DNA of 64,000 bases from Caldilineaceae bacterium SB0661_bin_32 (GTDB lineage Bacteria > Chloroflexota > Anaerolineae > Caldilineales > Caldilineaceae). A program made the translations under genes and the position numbers. Position 1 is the first letter of the stretch; every line of letters begins with the position of its first letter. Below the pieces are notes generated by a model, which was not told the DNA's origin, did not search any database, and worked only from the letters and a program-made list of their open reading frames with translations. Positions 1-8,885 of the stretch are shown here, in pieces. The stretch covers positions 81,387-145,386 of the forward strand of contig VXMH01000014.1 in NCBI GenBank assembly GCA_009841235.1. The letters run 5' to 3'.

Positions 1-2
1 TG

Positions 3-422
3 GAGTATGTAATAGGCCACGCGCGCAGCATGGACAGCTCGATTACCGCGGTGTCCGGCATCGTCTCGGGTCAGGGATGGGCCATCACCAGTCAAAGCGA
101 CGCGGTCGATGCCGCCGTCACATGGGTCAAGTACATGATCATGCCGGAACAGGTCGGGACACGCGCCAATCTGGCAGGCACGACGCCCGTCGGCAACAAG
201 TCCAAGGAAGTCTGGAATCCTGCCCCCTGCACGGCCGAGTACGTAAACCGTTTCGGACCGCTCCTGTTTGCCGGTGTCGACACCAATACCCTCTGGCAGG
301 AGAGTAAAGTGGTTGCCGGCCCGCAATTCCAGGCGGCCGTGCTTGGTCAGGCCACAGTCGAAGAAGCGTTGGAGACGATCAAGACAGAAATCGATGCGCT
401 TCTGCTGGAACAGTATGGATAA
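3..422 (+). CDS. ABC transporter substrate-binding protein, C-terminal part
   Basis: The reading frame is open to the left window edge, so only the last 140 or so residues of the protein are present. The visible part (GWAITSQS, a WVKYM helix, then VWNPAP and a C-terminal helix ending EALETIKTEIDALL) resembles the C-lobe of family 1 extracellular sugar-binding proteins. Two MalF/MalG-type permeases follow on the same strand, which supports this call. A strong intrinsic terminator directly after the stop separates it from the permeases. The substrate cannot be read from the sequence; the downstream dehydrogenases suggest a methylated amine or acid as readily as a sugar. Confidence 0.8.
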   Translation, partial: EYVIGHARSMDSSITAVSGIVSGQGWAITSQSDAVDAAVTWVKYMIMPEQVGTRANLAGTTPVGNKSKEVWNPAPCTAEYVNRFGPLLFAGVDTNTLWQESKVVAGPQFQAAVLGQATVEEALETIKTEIDALLLEQYG

Positions 423-456
423 TGGAGCCAACTCCTTTGCAGTAGGCCCAACAAAG

Positions 457-514
457 ATCGCAGAGTTGCGGAGAAGCAGGACGAACTCCCTTCCCGGCAA
501 CTCTGCGATTTTTT
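457..514 (+). terminator. Intrinsic terminator/attenuator between binding protein and permease
   Basis: A perfect 13-bp inverted repeat, ATCGCAGAGTTGC at 457-469 and its complement at 497-509, is followed by six T residues (509-514). It lies after the binding-protein stop codon and just before the permease start. This is the classic layout for partial termination, giving more binding protein than membrane subunits. Confidence 0.85.
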
Positions 515-536
515 GTTCGGAATGGAGAAACAGATC

Positions 537-1454
537 ATGGCCGTTGCCGGTTCATCCCAGCGCGCTTCCTCCCAATTTCTGAAACGATTGCGGAGTTCCC
601 TGCCCTGGTACCCCTTTATCATCATCAACGCCTTGGTCTTTGTGTTATTCAATCTGGTCCCCTGGTTTTCAATGTTCCGTTACAGCGTCCTGAAGACCGA
701 CCTGCTCTCGACGCGCGAATTTGTTGGGCTGGATCACTTTGTGCGTATGTTGACCGATGCCAAGCTCCACAAAGCCATGCTCAACACAGCCTGGTTTACG
801 CTCATGTATATCCCGCTCCTGGTGGTGGCATCACTCGGCGTCGCTATACTGGTGAACCGGCCGCTGCGGGGCATGAAAGCCTTTCGCGCGATCTACTTTC
901 TTCCCAATATTACGTCGGTGGCGGTCCTTGCCCTGATTTTTCGCCGCTTCCTTTCACCCCGCCCGGATGGCCCCCTTAACTTCCTGATCGGGCTGGTCGG
1001 CATCCCGCCCCAGAAATGGTTGATCGATGTGTACCAGGCCATGCCCAGCATTGTCGGCATCAGTCTGTGGGAGGCGTTCGGTTATTTTATGGTCATCTGG
1101 CTGGCCGGGCTGCAGGCCATCCCCAATGAGCTCTACGATGCCGCCAAAGTGGATGGCGCGGACGGATGGCGTCTTCACCGCTACGTCACCATTCCGCTGC
1201 TGCGCCCGACCGCCGCCTTTATCATCGTTATCGCCACCATCGGCGCACTGCAGGTCTTCGGTTCAATCTTCATTCTGACCGGCGGCGGACCTGTAAACGC
1301 GACAACGACCGTTGTCTACCAGATCTACAACGAAGCCTTCAACTTTGGCCGCTTTGGTTACGCGTCCGCGCTGTCGATTCTCTTCTTCCTCATTATTCTG
1401 ATCATTGCACTGATCCAGTCCCGCTATCTGCGTTTTGGAGACGACGTTTATTAG
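537..1454 (+). CDS. Sugar-type ABC transporter permease (MalF/UgpA type)
   Basis: Inner-membrane subunit of a carbohydrate-family ABC importer with about six transmembrane helices; the first follows a short cytoplasmic N-terminus. The permease/ATPase coupling (EAA) loop is visible as DAAKVDGADGWRLHRYVTIP. The ATG at 537 was chosen because GGAG lies nine bases upstream; an in-frame TTG at 513 overlaps the terminator T-tract and is unlikely. The gene follows the binding protein and precedes the second permease, so the two probably form a heterodimer. No ATPase is encoded nearby; in this family it is often a shared MsmK/UgpC-like subunit encoded elsewhere. Confidence 0.88.
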   Translation: MAVAGSSQRASSQFLKRLRSSLPWYPFIIINALVFVLFNLVPWFSMFRYSVLKTDLLSTREFVGLDHFVRMLTDAKLHKAMLNTAWFTLMYIPLLVVASLGVAILVNRPLRGMKAFRAIYFLPNITSVAVLALIFRRFLSPRPDGPLNFLIGLVGIPPQKWLIDVYQAMPSIVGISLWEAFGYFMVIWLAGLQAIPNELYDAAKVDGADGWRLHRYVTIPLLRPTAAFIIVIATIGALQVFGSIFILTGGGPVNATTTVVYQIYNEAFNFGRFGYASALSILFFLIILIIALIQSRYLRFGDDVY

Positions 1455-1473
1455 CTGAACTGTAAGGAAAACT

Positions 1474-1513
1474 GCCGGTCACTGGGGGACACCCCTTGTC
1501 GGAAGGGACCGGC
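1474..1513 (+). repeat. Intercistronic hairpin with CCGGTCACTGG motif
   Basis: GCCGGTC (1474-1480) pairs with GACCGGC (1507-1513), and a nested GGGG/CCCC stem lies inside. It sits between two permease genes. The outer arm carries the CCGGTCACTGG word that recurs in other intergenic gaps of this window. A T-tract is missing, so it is more likely an mRNA-stability or REP-like element than a terminator. Confidence 0.55.
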
Positions 1514-1556
1514 GCCTGACTCTTTATCTCGGAATGATCGCTTTGGAGCTCTCCAG

Positions 1557-2411
1557 ATGTCTGTTTCCGAAACCAGCAGCGCATCAGTCGAAAAGCCCAA
1601 CCTGATTCGAGAGACGATCATCTACATACTGATGGCGGCGGTGGCGATCACAACCGTTGGACCGTTTCTGATCATGCTGTCGGTATCTCTCACGCAAAAC
1701 ATCCGCTTTATCACCTTCCCAATCGAACTGATTCCAACGCCGATGACGTTGGAGAATTTCCAGACACTCTTTGCCAGGACTGACGCGTTGCGCTGGCTCT
1801 TCAACAGTGTCTATGTCGCGGTCATATCAACGCTGGGCGGAGTGATCACCTCAAGCATGGCCGGATATGCCTTCGCCAGGGGCAATTTCTGGGGCAAAAA
1901 CGTTATCTTCATGCTTTTCCTGGGCATTCTAATCATGCCCGATACAGCCCTGATCGTGCCCCAATTTGTCGTTCTCTCACGACTAGGGCTGGTGAACACC
2001 TATACGGCTCTGATCGGACCCTGGTTTGCCTCCATTTTCGGTACCTTCCTGCTGCGCCAGGCTTACCTGAGCATCCCCCGCGACTATGACGATGCCGCAA
2101 CCATCGACGGCGCCAATCTATGGCAGAACTGGTGGCATGTGCTGATGCCGCAGGTCGTGCCCACCATGGCGACGCTGGCTGTTCTCCGCTTTATGGGCAA
2201 TTGGAACTCCTTTTTCTATCCCATGATCGTTACATCCAAATCGGATATGCGCACCCTGACCGTCGGTTTGGGCACTGTGGCGCGCTCCGGCGGCGACGCA
2301 GGACTGGATATGGCCGGCGCGGTGCTCGGCTTTCTCCCGACCCTGATCGTCTTTGTCCTCATGCAGCGCTATATTATCCGCGGCATCTCACTCAGTGGCG
2401 TGAAAGGTTAA
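1557..2411 (+). CDS. Sugar-type ABC transporter permease (MalG/UgpE type)
   Basis: Second membrane subunit, 284 residues with about six hydrophobic helices. The EAA-type loop is seen as DYDDAATIDGANLWQNWWHV, and the C-terminus GISLSGVKG is typical of MalG-type permeases. It is in the same orientation as the preceding permease, about 100 bases downstream. The next gene begins ten bases after its stop, so the transporter appears to be co-transcribed with the downstream dehydrogenase genes. The family call is firm, the substrate is not. Confidence 0.88.
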   Translation: MSVSETSSASVEKPNLIRETIIYILMAAVAITTVGPFLIMLSVSLTQNIRFITFPIELIPTPMTLENFQTLFARTDALRWLFNSVYVAVISTLGGVITSSMAGYAFARGNFWGKNVIFMLFLGILIMPDTALIVPQFVVLSRLGLVNTYTALIGPWFASIFGTFLLRQAYLSIPRDYDDAATIDGANLWQNWWHVLMPQVVPTMATLAVLRFMGNWNSFFYPMIVTSKSDMRTLTVGLGTVARSGGDAGLDMAGAVLGFLPTLIVFVLMQRYIIRGISLSGVKG

Positions 2412-2420
2412 GACATCCGA

Positions 2421-3428
2421 ATGGCGCAACAACGCAAAATCCTCTATCTGCCCCCGGTTGGTCTCTCTGAAGACATCCTCTCCCCGGAGGCCGTCTCCAT
2501 ACTGGAAAGCCTGGGTACCGTGATCTGGAACAAGCTGGACCGCAACTACACCAGCGATGAGCTGCTCGAAATGATCCCCGGCGCGTCAGTCGTGGTCACC
2601 TCCTGGGGGTCGCCCCTCATCACCGAAGAACACGTAGCCGCAGCCGAAGACCTGCAGATCGTCGGCCATGCCGCCGGCTCGGTCAAGACCCGCCTGGCAA
2701 CGACTGGCCACGAACGCGGCATCGTGCTCCTCAGCGCCGCCGACGTAATCGCCGAATCCGTCGCCGAGTACACCCTCTGGGCCATGCTGAGCGGCCAGCG
2801 CAATCTCTGGCCTTACGAACAAAGCATGAAGGTCGAACGCGGCTGGAAACCCGCCCCCAACTGGCCCGGTCACTCCCTCTACGCCAAGAAAGTGGGGCTC
2901 GTAAGCGCCAGCATGGTCGGCCGCCGCGTCATCGGCCTGCTCAAGCCCTTCAACTGCGACGTGTCGGTCTACGACCCTTATCTCAGCCAGGAAGACGCCT
3001 GCCTGCTCGACGTACGCAGCGTCTCCCTGGAAGAGATCTTCGCCGACGCCGATATCATCTCGGTGCATGCTCCAATCACCCCCGAAACCAGGAAGATGAT
3101 CACCGGCGCCCATTTCCAGTCGATTCCCGATGGCGCACTCTTCGTACACACCGCTCGCTCCTGGGTTCTGGATCAGGAAGCCCTGGTTGCTGAGCTGCAG
3201 AAGAACCGCTTCAACGCCTACATCGATGTCTTCGAGCCGGAACCCTTGTCCCCCGACGATCCCATCCGCGATCTCGACAATGTCTTCCTGTCCCCCCATG
3301 TGTCAGGCCACACAGTCGAGAACCGCATGCGCCTTGTCGAAGAGATCGTCCGCGACATCCAGCGTTTCTACAACGACGAACCGCTGCAGCTGGTTGTACC
3401 GTATGATAAGCTGAAGATCATGGCCTGA
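2421..3428 (+). CDS. D-isomer-specific 2-hydroxyacid dehydrogenase family protein
   Basis: A 335-residue NAD(P)-dependent dehydrogenase of the D-2-hydroxyacid family, which interconverts 2-keto acids and D-2-hydroxy acids. The three residues expected at the active site are present: Arg in HTARSWVLDQEAL, Glu in DVFEPEPLSP and His in LSPHVSGHT. The nucleotide loop is unusual: where most members have GxGxxG, this one reads VGLVSASMVGRRV, so cofactor preference may differ. It starts ten bases after a permease stop, with AAAGG inside the end of the permease gene as a possible ribosome site. The substrate is unknown. Confidence 0.82.
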   Translation: MAQQRKILYLPPVGLSEDILSPEAVSILESLGTVIWNKLDRNYTSDELLEMIPGASVVVTSWGSPLITEEHVAAAEDLQIVGHAAGSVKTRLATTGHERGIVLLSAADVIAESVAEYTLWAMLSGQRNLWPYEQSMKVERGWKPAPNWPGHSLYAKKVGLVSASMVGRRVIGLLKPFNCDVSVYDPYLSQEDACLLDVRSVSLEEIFADADIISVHAPITPETRKMITGAHFQSIPDGALFVHTARSWVLDQEALVAELQKNRFNAYIDVFEPEPLSPDDPIRDLDNVFLSPHVSGHTVENRMRLVEEIVRDIQRFYNDEPLQLVVPYDKLKIMA

Positions 3429-3436
3429 AGTTGAAA

Positions 3437-3468
3437 CGCACTGGCCGGTCACTGGAAATCGGCCACTT
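3437..3468 (+). repeat. CACTGG-type intergenic repeat
   Basis: The short gap between the dehydrogenase and the flavoprotein holds CACTGGCCGGTCACTGG, with TGGCC able to pair with a GGCCA further on. It belongs to the same word family as the gaps at 1474, 5964, 13379, 14350, 30655 and 34247. Confidence 0.5.
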
Positions 3469-3484
3469 GGAAGTGGGGATATTG

Positions 3485-5941
3485 ATGTTGCCCAAACATG
3501 CCCGGGCTGTGATCATTGGCACAGGAATCGCCGGCTGTAGCGTCGCCTATCACCTGACCAAACTCGAATGGCACGAGATCGTCGTCGTCGATCAAGGCCC
3601 TCTGTTCGAGACAGGCGGCTCCACATCGCACGCGCCGGGTCTCGTCTTCCAGATCAACGCCTCCAAAACCATGACCGAGTTCGCACGCCACAGCGTCGAT
3701 CTCTGGACCCAAATGGAGCTCGATGGTGAACCGTGCACCCGGCAGGTCGGCAGCATGGAAGTCGCCTGGACGTCCGAGCGCCTCACTGACCTCAAACGCA
3801 AGCACGGCTACGGCCTCGCCTGGGGCGTAGATTGTCATCTTCTCAGCACAGAAGAGGCGCGCGCCCGCTTCCCACTCCTCTCAGACCGCATCCTCGGCGC
3901 GCTCTATGTCCCTTCCGACATCCAGACGAAGGCGACCCGGTCGGCTGAGGCGATGGCGCGCGCGGCCGAAGGAGCCGGCGCCCAATTCTTCGGCGACGTA
4001 AAAGTTACCGGTTTCGCTACCGCCGGCGGGCGCGTCACCGCCGTGCAGACTACCCACGGCGAGATCAAAACAGACCTCGTCGTCGCCGCCACCGGCATCT
4101 GGGCGCCCAAGGTCGGCGGCATGGCAAACGTGCCCATCCCGCTGTCGCCGATGCAACACCTCTACGCCGTGACCGCGCCCCTGCCCGAATTTGCCGGCGC
4201 CACCGAGGAGATTTCCCTCCCCTTCCTGCGAAACCAGGACAAGGCGATGTATTTCCGGCAGGAAGGCGAAAGCATTGGCATCGGCTCCTATCTGCACGAA
4301 CCGCTCCTGGTGGACGCCAACGACCTCCCCGACCGCGCCATGGACGGGGTTCCTCCTGCAGAAATGCCTTTCCCCCCGGCCCACTTCGAGGCCGCGCTGA
4401 CCGCAACCGGTGAACTGATGCCCAGCCTCAAAGATGTGGAGTTGACGCGCAGACTCAACGGCATCTTCTCATTCACCAACGACGGCTTCCCCGTGCTGGG
4501 CGAATCGCCGCAGCTGCCCGGCTTCTGGTCGGCGCAGGCGGTCTGGATTACACACGCCGGCGGGGTGGGCAAGGCCGTCGCAGAATGGATCGTGAACGGA
4601 GAGCCAGGCACCGACCTGCACGAGTGCGACATAAGACGCTTCCACCCCCACGCCCTCAGCCGCCCCTACGTCCGCGCCCGCGCCGCCCAGCAGTACCGTG
4701 AAGTCTACGACATCATCCACCCTCGCCAGCAGATGACCCACCCACGCAATCTGCGCCTGACGCCATTTTATGCGCGCCAGCAGCAGCAGGACGCCATATT
4801 CTTCGAGAACGCTGGCTGGGAACGCCCCCAATGGTATGATGCCAACTTGGCCCTGCTCGAAGCACTCAATGTAAACGGCACAGATCGCAACAGCTGGGCC
4901 GCGCAGGAATGGTCCCCGGCGGTCGCGGCTGAACACGCAGCTACGCGGGAACGGGTGGCTCTCTTCGATCTGACGCCCTTCGCCATATTCGAGATTACCG
5001 GCCCCGGCGCGCTCGCCGCCCTGCAGCGCCTGGCCGCCAACCAGATGGACAGAGCCGTCGGTGCCATCACCTACACCGCCATGCTGACCCCGCGCGGCGG
5101 CATCAAGTGCGACCTGACCGTCACACGCCTGGGCGAAGAGCGCTTCATGATCGTGACCGGCGGCGCCATGGGTCTCCACGATCTGGCCTGGATGGAGTCA
5201 CATCTGCCCGGCGACGGCTCGGCCAGCCTGACCGACATATCGCCAACCCAGTGCTGTATCGGCCTCTGGGGCCCGCACGCCCGCGACCTGCTCAGCCGCG
5301 TCTGCGAAGACGACATCAGCGACGAGGCCTTTCCCTACCTGACCGCCAAGCAGATAACGATCGCCGAGGTCCCCGTGCTGGCCTTACGCATCTCCTACGT
5401 CGGAGAACTCGGCTGGGAGCTCTACGCGCCGTTCGAGCAGGGTCTGCGCCTCTGGGACATCCTCTGGGAGGCGGGCGGTCCTCTCGGCCTGATCGCGGCC
5501 GGCGGCGGCGCCTTCGACTCGCTCCGGCTCGAAAAGGGCTACCGGCTCTGGGGCCAGGACATCCATACCGAGTACAATCCTTACGAAGCCGGCATCGGTT
5601 TTGCCGTAGACATGGACAAAGGCGACTTTATCGGCCGCGATGCACTGACAGAGTTTCGCGTACAGGGCAACACGCGCCAGCTCTGCTGCATGACGCTGGA
5701 TGACCCCGACGCCGTCGTCATGGGAAAGGAGCCGATTATGGACGCAGACAGCGTCCTGGGCTACGTAACCAGCGCCAACTACGGCCACACAATCGGCCGC
5801 GGCATCGTCTATGGATACCTGCCCACCGACTACGCCGAGGTGGGGACCGGCGTCGACATCCTCTACTTCGGCGAACGCCTCCTCGCGACGGTCGCAAGAG
5901 AGCCCCTTTACGACCCGCGCGGCACAAAAATGAAAGCCTGA
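3485..5941 (+). CDS. Dimethylglycine/sarcosine dehydrogenase-like FAD-GcvT fusion
   Basis: An 818-residue fusion. The N-terminal DAO domain (about residues 5-370) has the dinucleotide motif VIIGTGIAGCSVAYHL. A central FAO_M-type segment contains FYARQ...GWERPQWY. C-terminal GcvT and GcvT_C folate-binding domains fill roughly 440-810. GGSTSHAPGL matches the region where DMGDH and SARDH carry the histidine covalently bound to FAD. Length and order match DMGDH (about 860 residues), which oxidatively demethylates an N-methyl amine and passes formaldehyde to tetrahydrofolate. The ATG at 3485 follows GGGGAT; an upstream in-frame TTG at 3431 would translate the intergenic repeat and is rejected. The exact substrate is an inference. 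Confidence 0.87.
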   Translation: MLPKHARAVIIGTGIAGCSVAYHLTKLEWHEIVVVDQGPLFETGGSTSHAPGLVFQINASKTMTEFARHSVDLWTQMELDGEPCTRQVGSMEVAWTSERLTDLKRKHGYGLAWGVDCHLLSTEEARARFPLLSDRILGALYVPSDIQTKATRSAEAMARAAEGAGAQFFGDVKVTGFATAGGRVTAVQTTHGEIKTDLVVAATGIWAPKVGGMANVPIPLSPMQHLYAVTAPLPEFAGATEEISLPFLRNQDKAMYFRQEGESIGIGSYLHEPLLVDANDLPDRAMDGVPPAEMPFPPAHFEAALTATGELMPSLKDVELTRRLNGIFSFTNDGFPVLGESPQLPGFWSAQAVWITHAGGVGKAVAEWIVNGEPGTDLHECDIRRFHPHALSRPYVRARAAQQYREVYDIIHPRQQMTHPRNLRLTPFYARQQQQDAIFFENAGWERPQWYDANLALLEALNVNGTDRNSWAAQEWSPAVAAEHAATRERVALFDLTPFAIFEITGPGALAALQRLAANQMDRAVGAITYTAMLTPRGGIKCDLTVTRLGEERFMIVTGGAMGLHDLAWMESHLPGDGSASLTDISPTQCCIGLWGPHARDLLSRVCEDDISDEAFPYLTAKQITIAEVPVLALRISYVGELGWELYAPFEQGLRLWDILWEAGGPLGLIAAGGGAFDSLRLEKGYRLWGQDIHTEYNPYEAGIGFAVDMDKGDFIGRDALTEFRVQGNTRQLCCMTLDDPDAVVMGKEPIMDADSVLGYVTSANYGHTIGRGIVYGYLPTDYAEVGTGVDILYFGERLLATVAREPLYDPRGTKMKA

Positions 5942-5963
5942 TACGCGGCATCCCGCCGATCAC

Positions 5964-6000
5964 TACCTACTGACCACACTGTCCACTAGCCACTGGAGTA
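5964..6000 (+). repeat. CCACTGACC-type intergenic repeat
   Basis: CTACTGACCACACTGTCCACTAGCC is a string of degenerate CCACTG words filling the gap between the two folate enzymes. It ends at the GGAG ribosome site of the next gene. Confidence 0.45.
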
Positions 6001-6007
6001 TTCCCAT

Positions 6008-7252
6008 ATGCAACAGACACTACTCATCGACGGCCTCAAGAACCGCCGCCTGCCCATAAACCTGCGCCAGAGCGGAAACAGCGACGCCCGCATGCTCATC
6101 TCGACCCGCATCAGGAAGTCGCCCTGGTGGCACCTGTCCAAGGCGGCCGGCTGCTGGGCCTACACCACCTACAACCACCAGTACCACCCCCGCGCCTACA
6201 TCAAGCCCGAAGACGGCGGCATGCTCGCCGAGTACAAATTTCTGACCGAGCACGTCAGCATGTGGGACGTGGCTGTTGAACGCCAGATCCAGGTCAAGGG
6301 CCCCGAAGCCGCGGCGTTCGTCGACTACCTCATCACTCGCGACGTGCACACCCTGATGCCCAACATGCGCGCACGCTACGTCATTCTCTGCAACCAGTAC
6401 GGCGGCATCATCAATGACCCCGTGCTCCTGCGCGTAGCCGACGACGAGTTCTGGTTCAGCATCTCCGACTCCGACGTTCTGCTCTGGGCCCAGGGCGTCA
6501 ACTCCACCGGCCGCTTCAACGTTGACATCCACGAGCTCGACGTGTCCCCTGTCCAGATCCAGGGCCCCAAGTCTGCTCCGCTGATGGAGAAGATGTTCGG
6601 CTCCCACATCCGCGAGATCCCCTACTACGGCCTCATCCACGAAACCCTCAACGGTCACCCGGTAACCATCTCGCGCACCGGCTTCTCAGCTGAGGTCGGC
6701 TTCGAGATCTACCTGCACAACGCCATGCTCCACGCCGACGACGTCTGGCCCTACATCCTTGAGCAGGGCGAGGAGTTCAATCTCGGCGTCATCGCGCCCA
6801 GCCACATTCGCCGCATCGAGGCCGGCATCCTCTCCTACGGCCAGGACATGGACATCGAAAACAACCCCTACGAAGTGCGGCTTGGCTGGCAGGTAGACCT
6901 GGACAAAGGCGACTTCATCGGCAAAGAGGCGCTTACGAGGATCAAGCAGGAGGGGGTAAATCAGCGGCTGGTCGGCCTCCGCGTCGGAGGCGAGCCGATC
7001 GTCTGGTACAACGAGGACTTCTATCTGGTCAAAGACAGCGACTCCGGCGTCAACGTCGGCTACGTCACCAGCGCCTTCTGGTCGCCGGCCCAGGGCTCCA
7101 ACATCGCCTTGGCCGTCATGCCCCGCTCCCACTGGAAGCGCGGCACCCAGGTCAAAGTCCAACTCCCCGCCGACGGCATCGTTGACGCCGAAGTCGTGCG
7201 CGTCCCCTTCGTCGACCCGACCAAGGATCTGCCCAAGACGGAGTTGCAATAA
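6008..7252 (+). CDS. DmdA/GcvT-like aminomethyltransferase-family protein
   Basis: A 414-residue folate-dependent methyl or aminomethyl transferase of the GcvT family. The stretch YTTYN (about 53-57), then LTEHVSMWDVAVERQIQVKG (79-98), then DVSPVQIQGPKSAPLMEKMF recalls the DMSP demethylase DmdA more than the true glycine-cleavage T protein. A C-terminal GcvT_C barrel follows. The start at 6008 has GGAG seven bases upstream. It follows the DMGDH-like gene and probably works with it, moving methyl groups onto tetrahydrofolate. DmdA has many non-DMSP paralogues, so the substrate (DMSP, betaine derivative or another methylated acid) is open and no symbol is given. Confidence 0.78.
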   Translation: MQQTLLIDGLKNRRLPINLRQSGNSDARMLISTRIRKSPWWHLSKAAGCWAYTTYNHQYHPRAYIKPEDGGMLAEYKFLTEHVSMWDVAVERQIQVKGPEAAAFVDYLITRDVHTLMPNMRARYVILCNQYGGIINDPVLLRVADDEFWFSISDSDVLLWAQGVNSTGRFNVDIHELDVSPVQIQGPKSAPLMEKMFGSHIREIPYYGLIHETLNGHPVTISRTGFSAEVGFEIYLHNAMLHADDVWPYILEQGEEFNLGVIAPSHIRRIEAGILSYGQDMDIENNPYEVRLGWQVDLDKGDFIGKEALTRIKQEGVNQRLVGLRVGGEPIVWYNEDFYLVKDSDSGVNVGYVTSAFWSPAQGSNIALAVMPRSHWKRGTQVKVQLPADGIVDAEVVRVPFVDPTKDLPKTELQ

Positions 7253-7407
7253 CTACAACGGCCGGTGAACGGTGAGCGGCAATGGATTCTGCTGCTGCTA
7301 TTTCGGCGGAGAAGCAAAACTACGGCGCGACAATATGGGAGGCCGAGCCCGTCAAAGTCGTTACGGGTGCATCCCAAAACTGGGACGTACCCCTCGTTAA
7401 TGATCAC

Positions 7408-7436
7408 TTGAACAACTGTCACAGTCGTTATATACT
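7408..7436 (+). promoter_or_regulatory. Sigma-70-type promoter
   Basis: TTGAAC at 7408-7413 and TATACT at 7431-7436 are separated by exactly 17 bases. They lie 36 bases upstream of the small coiled-coil gene, which gives that gene its own transcription start near 7443. Confidence 0.7.
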
Positions 7437-7471
7437 TAACCGACAACATTCAGAGGAGAAAGATCCCCCCA

Positions 7472-7723
7472 ATGACTGAACAGAGTGAAGATCGCCTGGA
7501 CCGCATCGAGCGCATTTTAGAACAGAGTGCCAAAGAGCACGCAGAGCATTTCGCCGACATCGACAAGATGTTCGCCAACGCCGTCGAACAGTTCAACCGC
7601 AACGAAGAACGATTCGCCGCACTGGGAGAGAGACTCGACCAACTGTCCCGTGATATCGGCTTTCTGTACGCCGTCGTGAATGGACATGTCTCACAGCCCG
7701 CGCCGCCGGCCCATAAGGACTAA
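7472..7723 (+). CDS. Small coiled-coil protein, function unknown
   Basis: An 83-residue, highly charged protein. Residues 5-65 form heptad-like repeats (RLDRIERILEQ, FADIDKMFANAVEQFN, ERFAALGERLDQLSRDI), predicting a coiled coil; there is no signal peptide or membrane segment. AGGAGA lies about 14 bases upstream of the ATG and a good promoter precedes it at 7408-7436, so it is probably real despite its size. Similar short coiled-coil proteins occur widely in Chloroflexi and cyanobacteria without an assigned role. It is flanked by the methyl-transfer operon and a convergent oxidoreductase gene. Confidence 0.65.
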   Translation: MTEQSEDRLDRIERILEQSAKEHAEHFADIDKMFANAVEQFNRNEERFAALGERLDQLSRDIGFLYAVVNGHVSQPAPPAHKD

Positions 7724-7853
7724 CACGAGGAATCAGGAATCGGAAAAAAGCGGCAGGCCAGCCTCCTCGGCATCTGAGCCCCCTCAAGCGGCAGTTACAT
7801 CCGGAACGCTTGGTCGTTTCCCTTGCCATGCTTCGTAGCGAAGAAGGGTTGAT

Positions 7854-8849
7854 TCATAGCTTGCCCAACCCAAACGCCTCCTCCAAATCCACCGTCGCGC
7901 CGCTCGCAATCGCCCGCTTGATCCCCGCCTCAAACTGAAGCTCCTGCAAACCGGCCACGCCGGGTATCGGCGGCGACGCCCCATCCCGCACGCTGTCCAG
8001 ATAGGCGTTGATCGCCTTGCCGAACGAGGCCCGGTACTGGTCCCAGCGCGAGATATCGAATGTCAGACTGTGCCGTTCATGACGGCCCGTGCGGTAGTTG
8101 ATCACCTCCATCTCACCGTCCAGGTCCCGCATACTCAGCCGCCCGTGCTCATACGCGAAGGTCAACTCGTAGAGCGGCAGCTTGGGATCGATGGCGGACG
8201 TGCCGATCAGCGTGCCGGTGGCGCCGTTTACCAGGCGCGCAGTCACTGTCACGTTGCGCGCTTCGTCGGCGCCCGCGCCTGGCGAGGACGCCTGCGCGCT
8301 GATACTGGCTGCCGGCCCCATGAAGTACAGCAACAGGTCGATGCAGTGGCTCCAGCAGTTGTAGTGCACCATGCCCGTGAAATGCACCGGCTGCCCAAAT
8401 GCATCCCGTTCCACAATCTCCCGCGCCAGCCGCGTCTGGTCGAAGAAGCGGTAGTTGAAGACCATCGCTGTCTCCACCCCTGCGCTGTGCGCCGCCTGCA
8501 TCATCGTACGCGCGTCGAAGAAGTCCTCCTCGACCACGTTCGCCTGCCCGTGCCGCGCCGCCAGCGGCTTCTCAAAGAAGAGCCGTTGCGGCCCGTAGGT
8601 CAGCAGCGCATTCGCCGCGTCCAGGCGGTCTGTCTCCTTGGTGAAAACCAGGCAAGTGTCCGGCTCGTCCGCCATCAGGTCGGCCGCATCAGCCGCCACG
8701 CGCCCGCCGAACTGTTCCGCCACCGCTTCTGCCTTGCTGCGCGTGCGGTTCAAATAGCTGAGCTGGATATCCTCTCGCTCCACGATGTAGGGCAGATAGT
8801 TCCTCTCGGCCACGCCGCCGGTTCCCACAACAGCAATCTTCATCGTCAT
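7854..8849 (-). CDS. Gfo/Idh/MocA family oxidoreductase
   Basis: A 331-residue NAD(P)-dependent sugar or inositol dehydrogenase-family protein. The Rossmann motif is IAVVGTGGVAERNYLP at the N-terminus, and the catalytic-lysine motif appears as FFEKPLAA. A substrate-domain histidine stretch, WSHCIDLLLYF, is also present. It starts 37 bases after the rhamnosidase stop on the same strand, so the two are likely co-transcribed and may act on the same deoxysugar. A second ATG six bases downstream could also be the start. Confidence 0.85.
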   Translation of the reverse strand: MTMKIAVVGTGGVAERNYLPYIVEREDIQLSYLNRTRSKAEAVAEQFGGRVAADAADLMADEPDTCLVFTKETDRLDAANALLTYGPQRLFFEKPLAARHGQANVVEEDFFDARTMMQAAHSAGVETAMVFNYRFFDQTRLAREIVERDAFGQPVHFTGMVHYNCWSHCIDLLLYFMGPAASISAQASSPGAGADEARNVTVTARLVNGATGTLIGTSAIDPKLPLYELTFAYEHGRLSMRDLDGEMEVINYRTGRHERHSLTFDISRWDQYRASFGKAINAYLDSVRDGASPPIPGVAGLQELQFEAGIKRAIASGATVDLEEAFGLGKL

Positions 8850-8885
8850 TCTAGTTCCCCTCAGGTCTGATTGTTCGTTTACAAT

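Noticed and set aside
2586..3299. Long minus-strand ORF opposite the hydroxyacid dehydrogenase
   Set aside because: GC-rich shadow; the plus frame has clear family motifs.
6008..7252. Naming the protein DmdA outright
   Set aside because: DmdA-like motifs are seen, but paralogues with other substrates share them.
7282..7479. 65-codon ORF upstream of the coiled-coil gene
   Set aside because: It spans the promoter and ribosome site of the next gene and shows no recognisable sequence.
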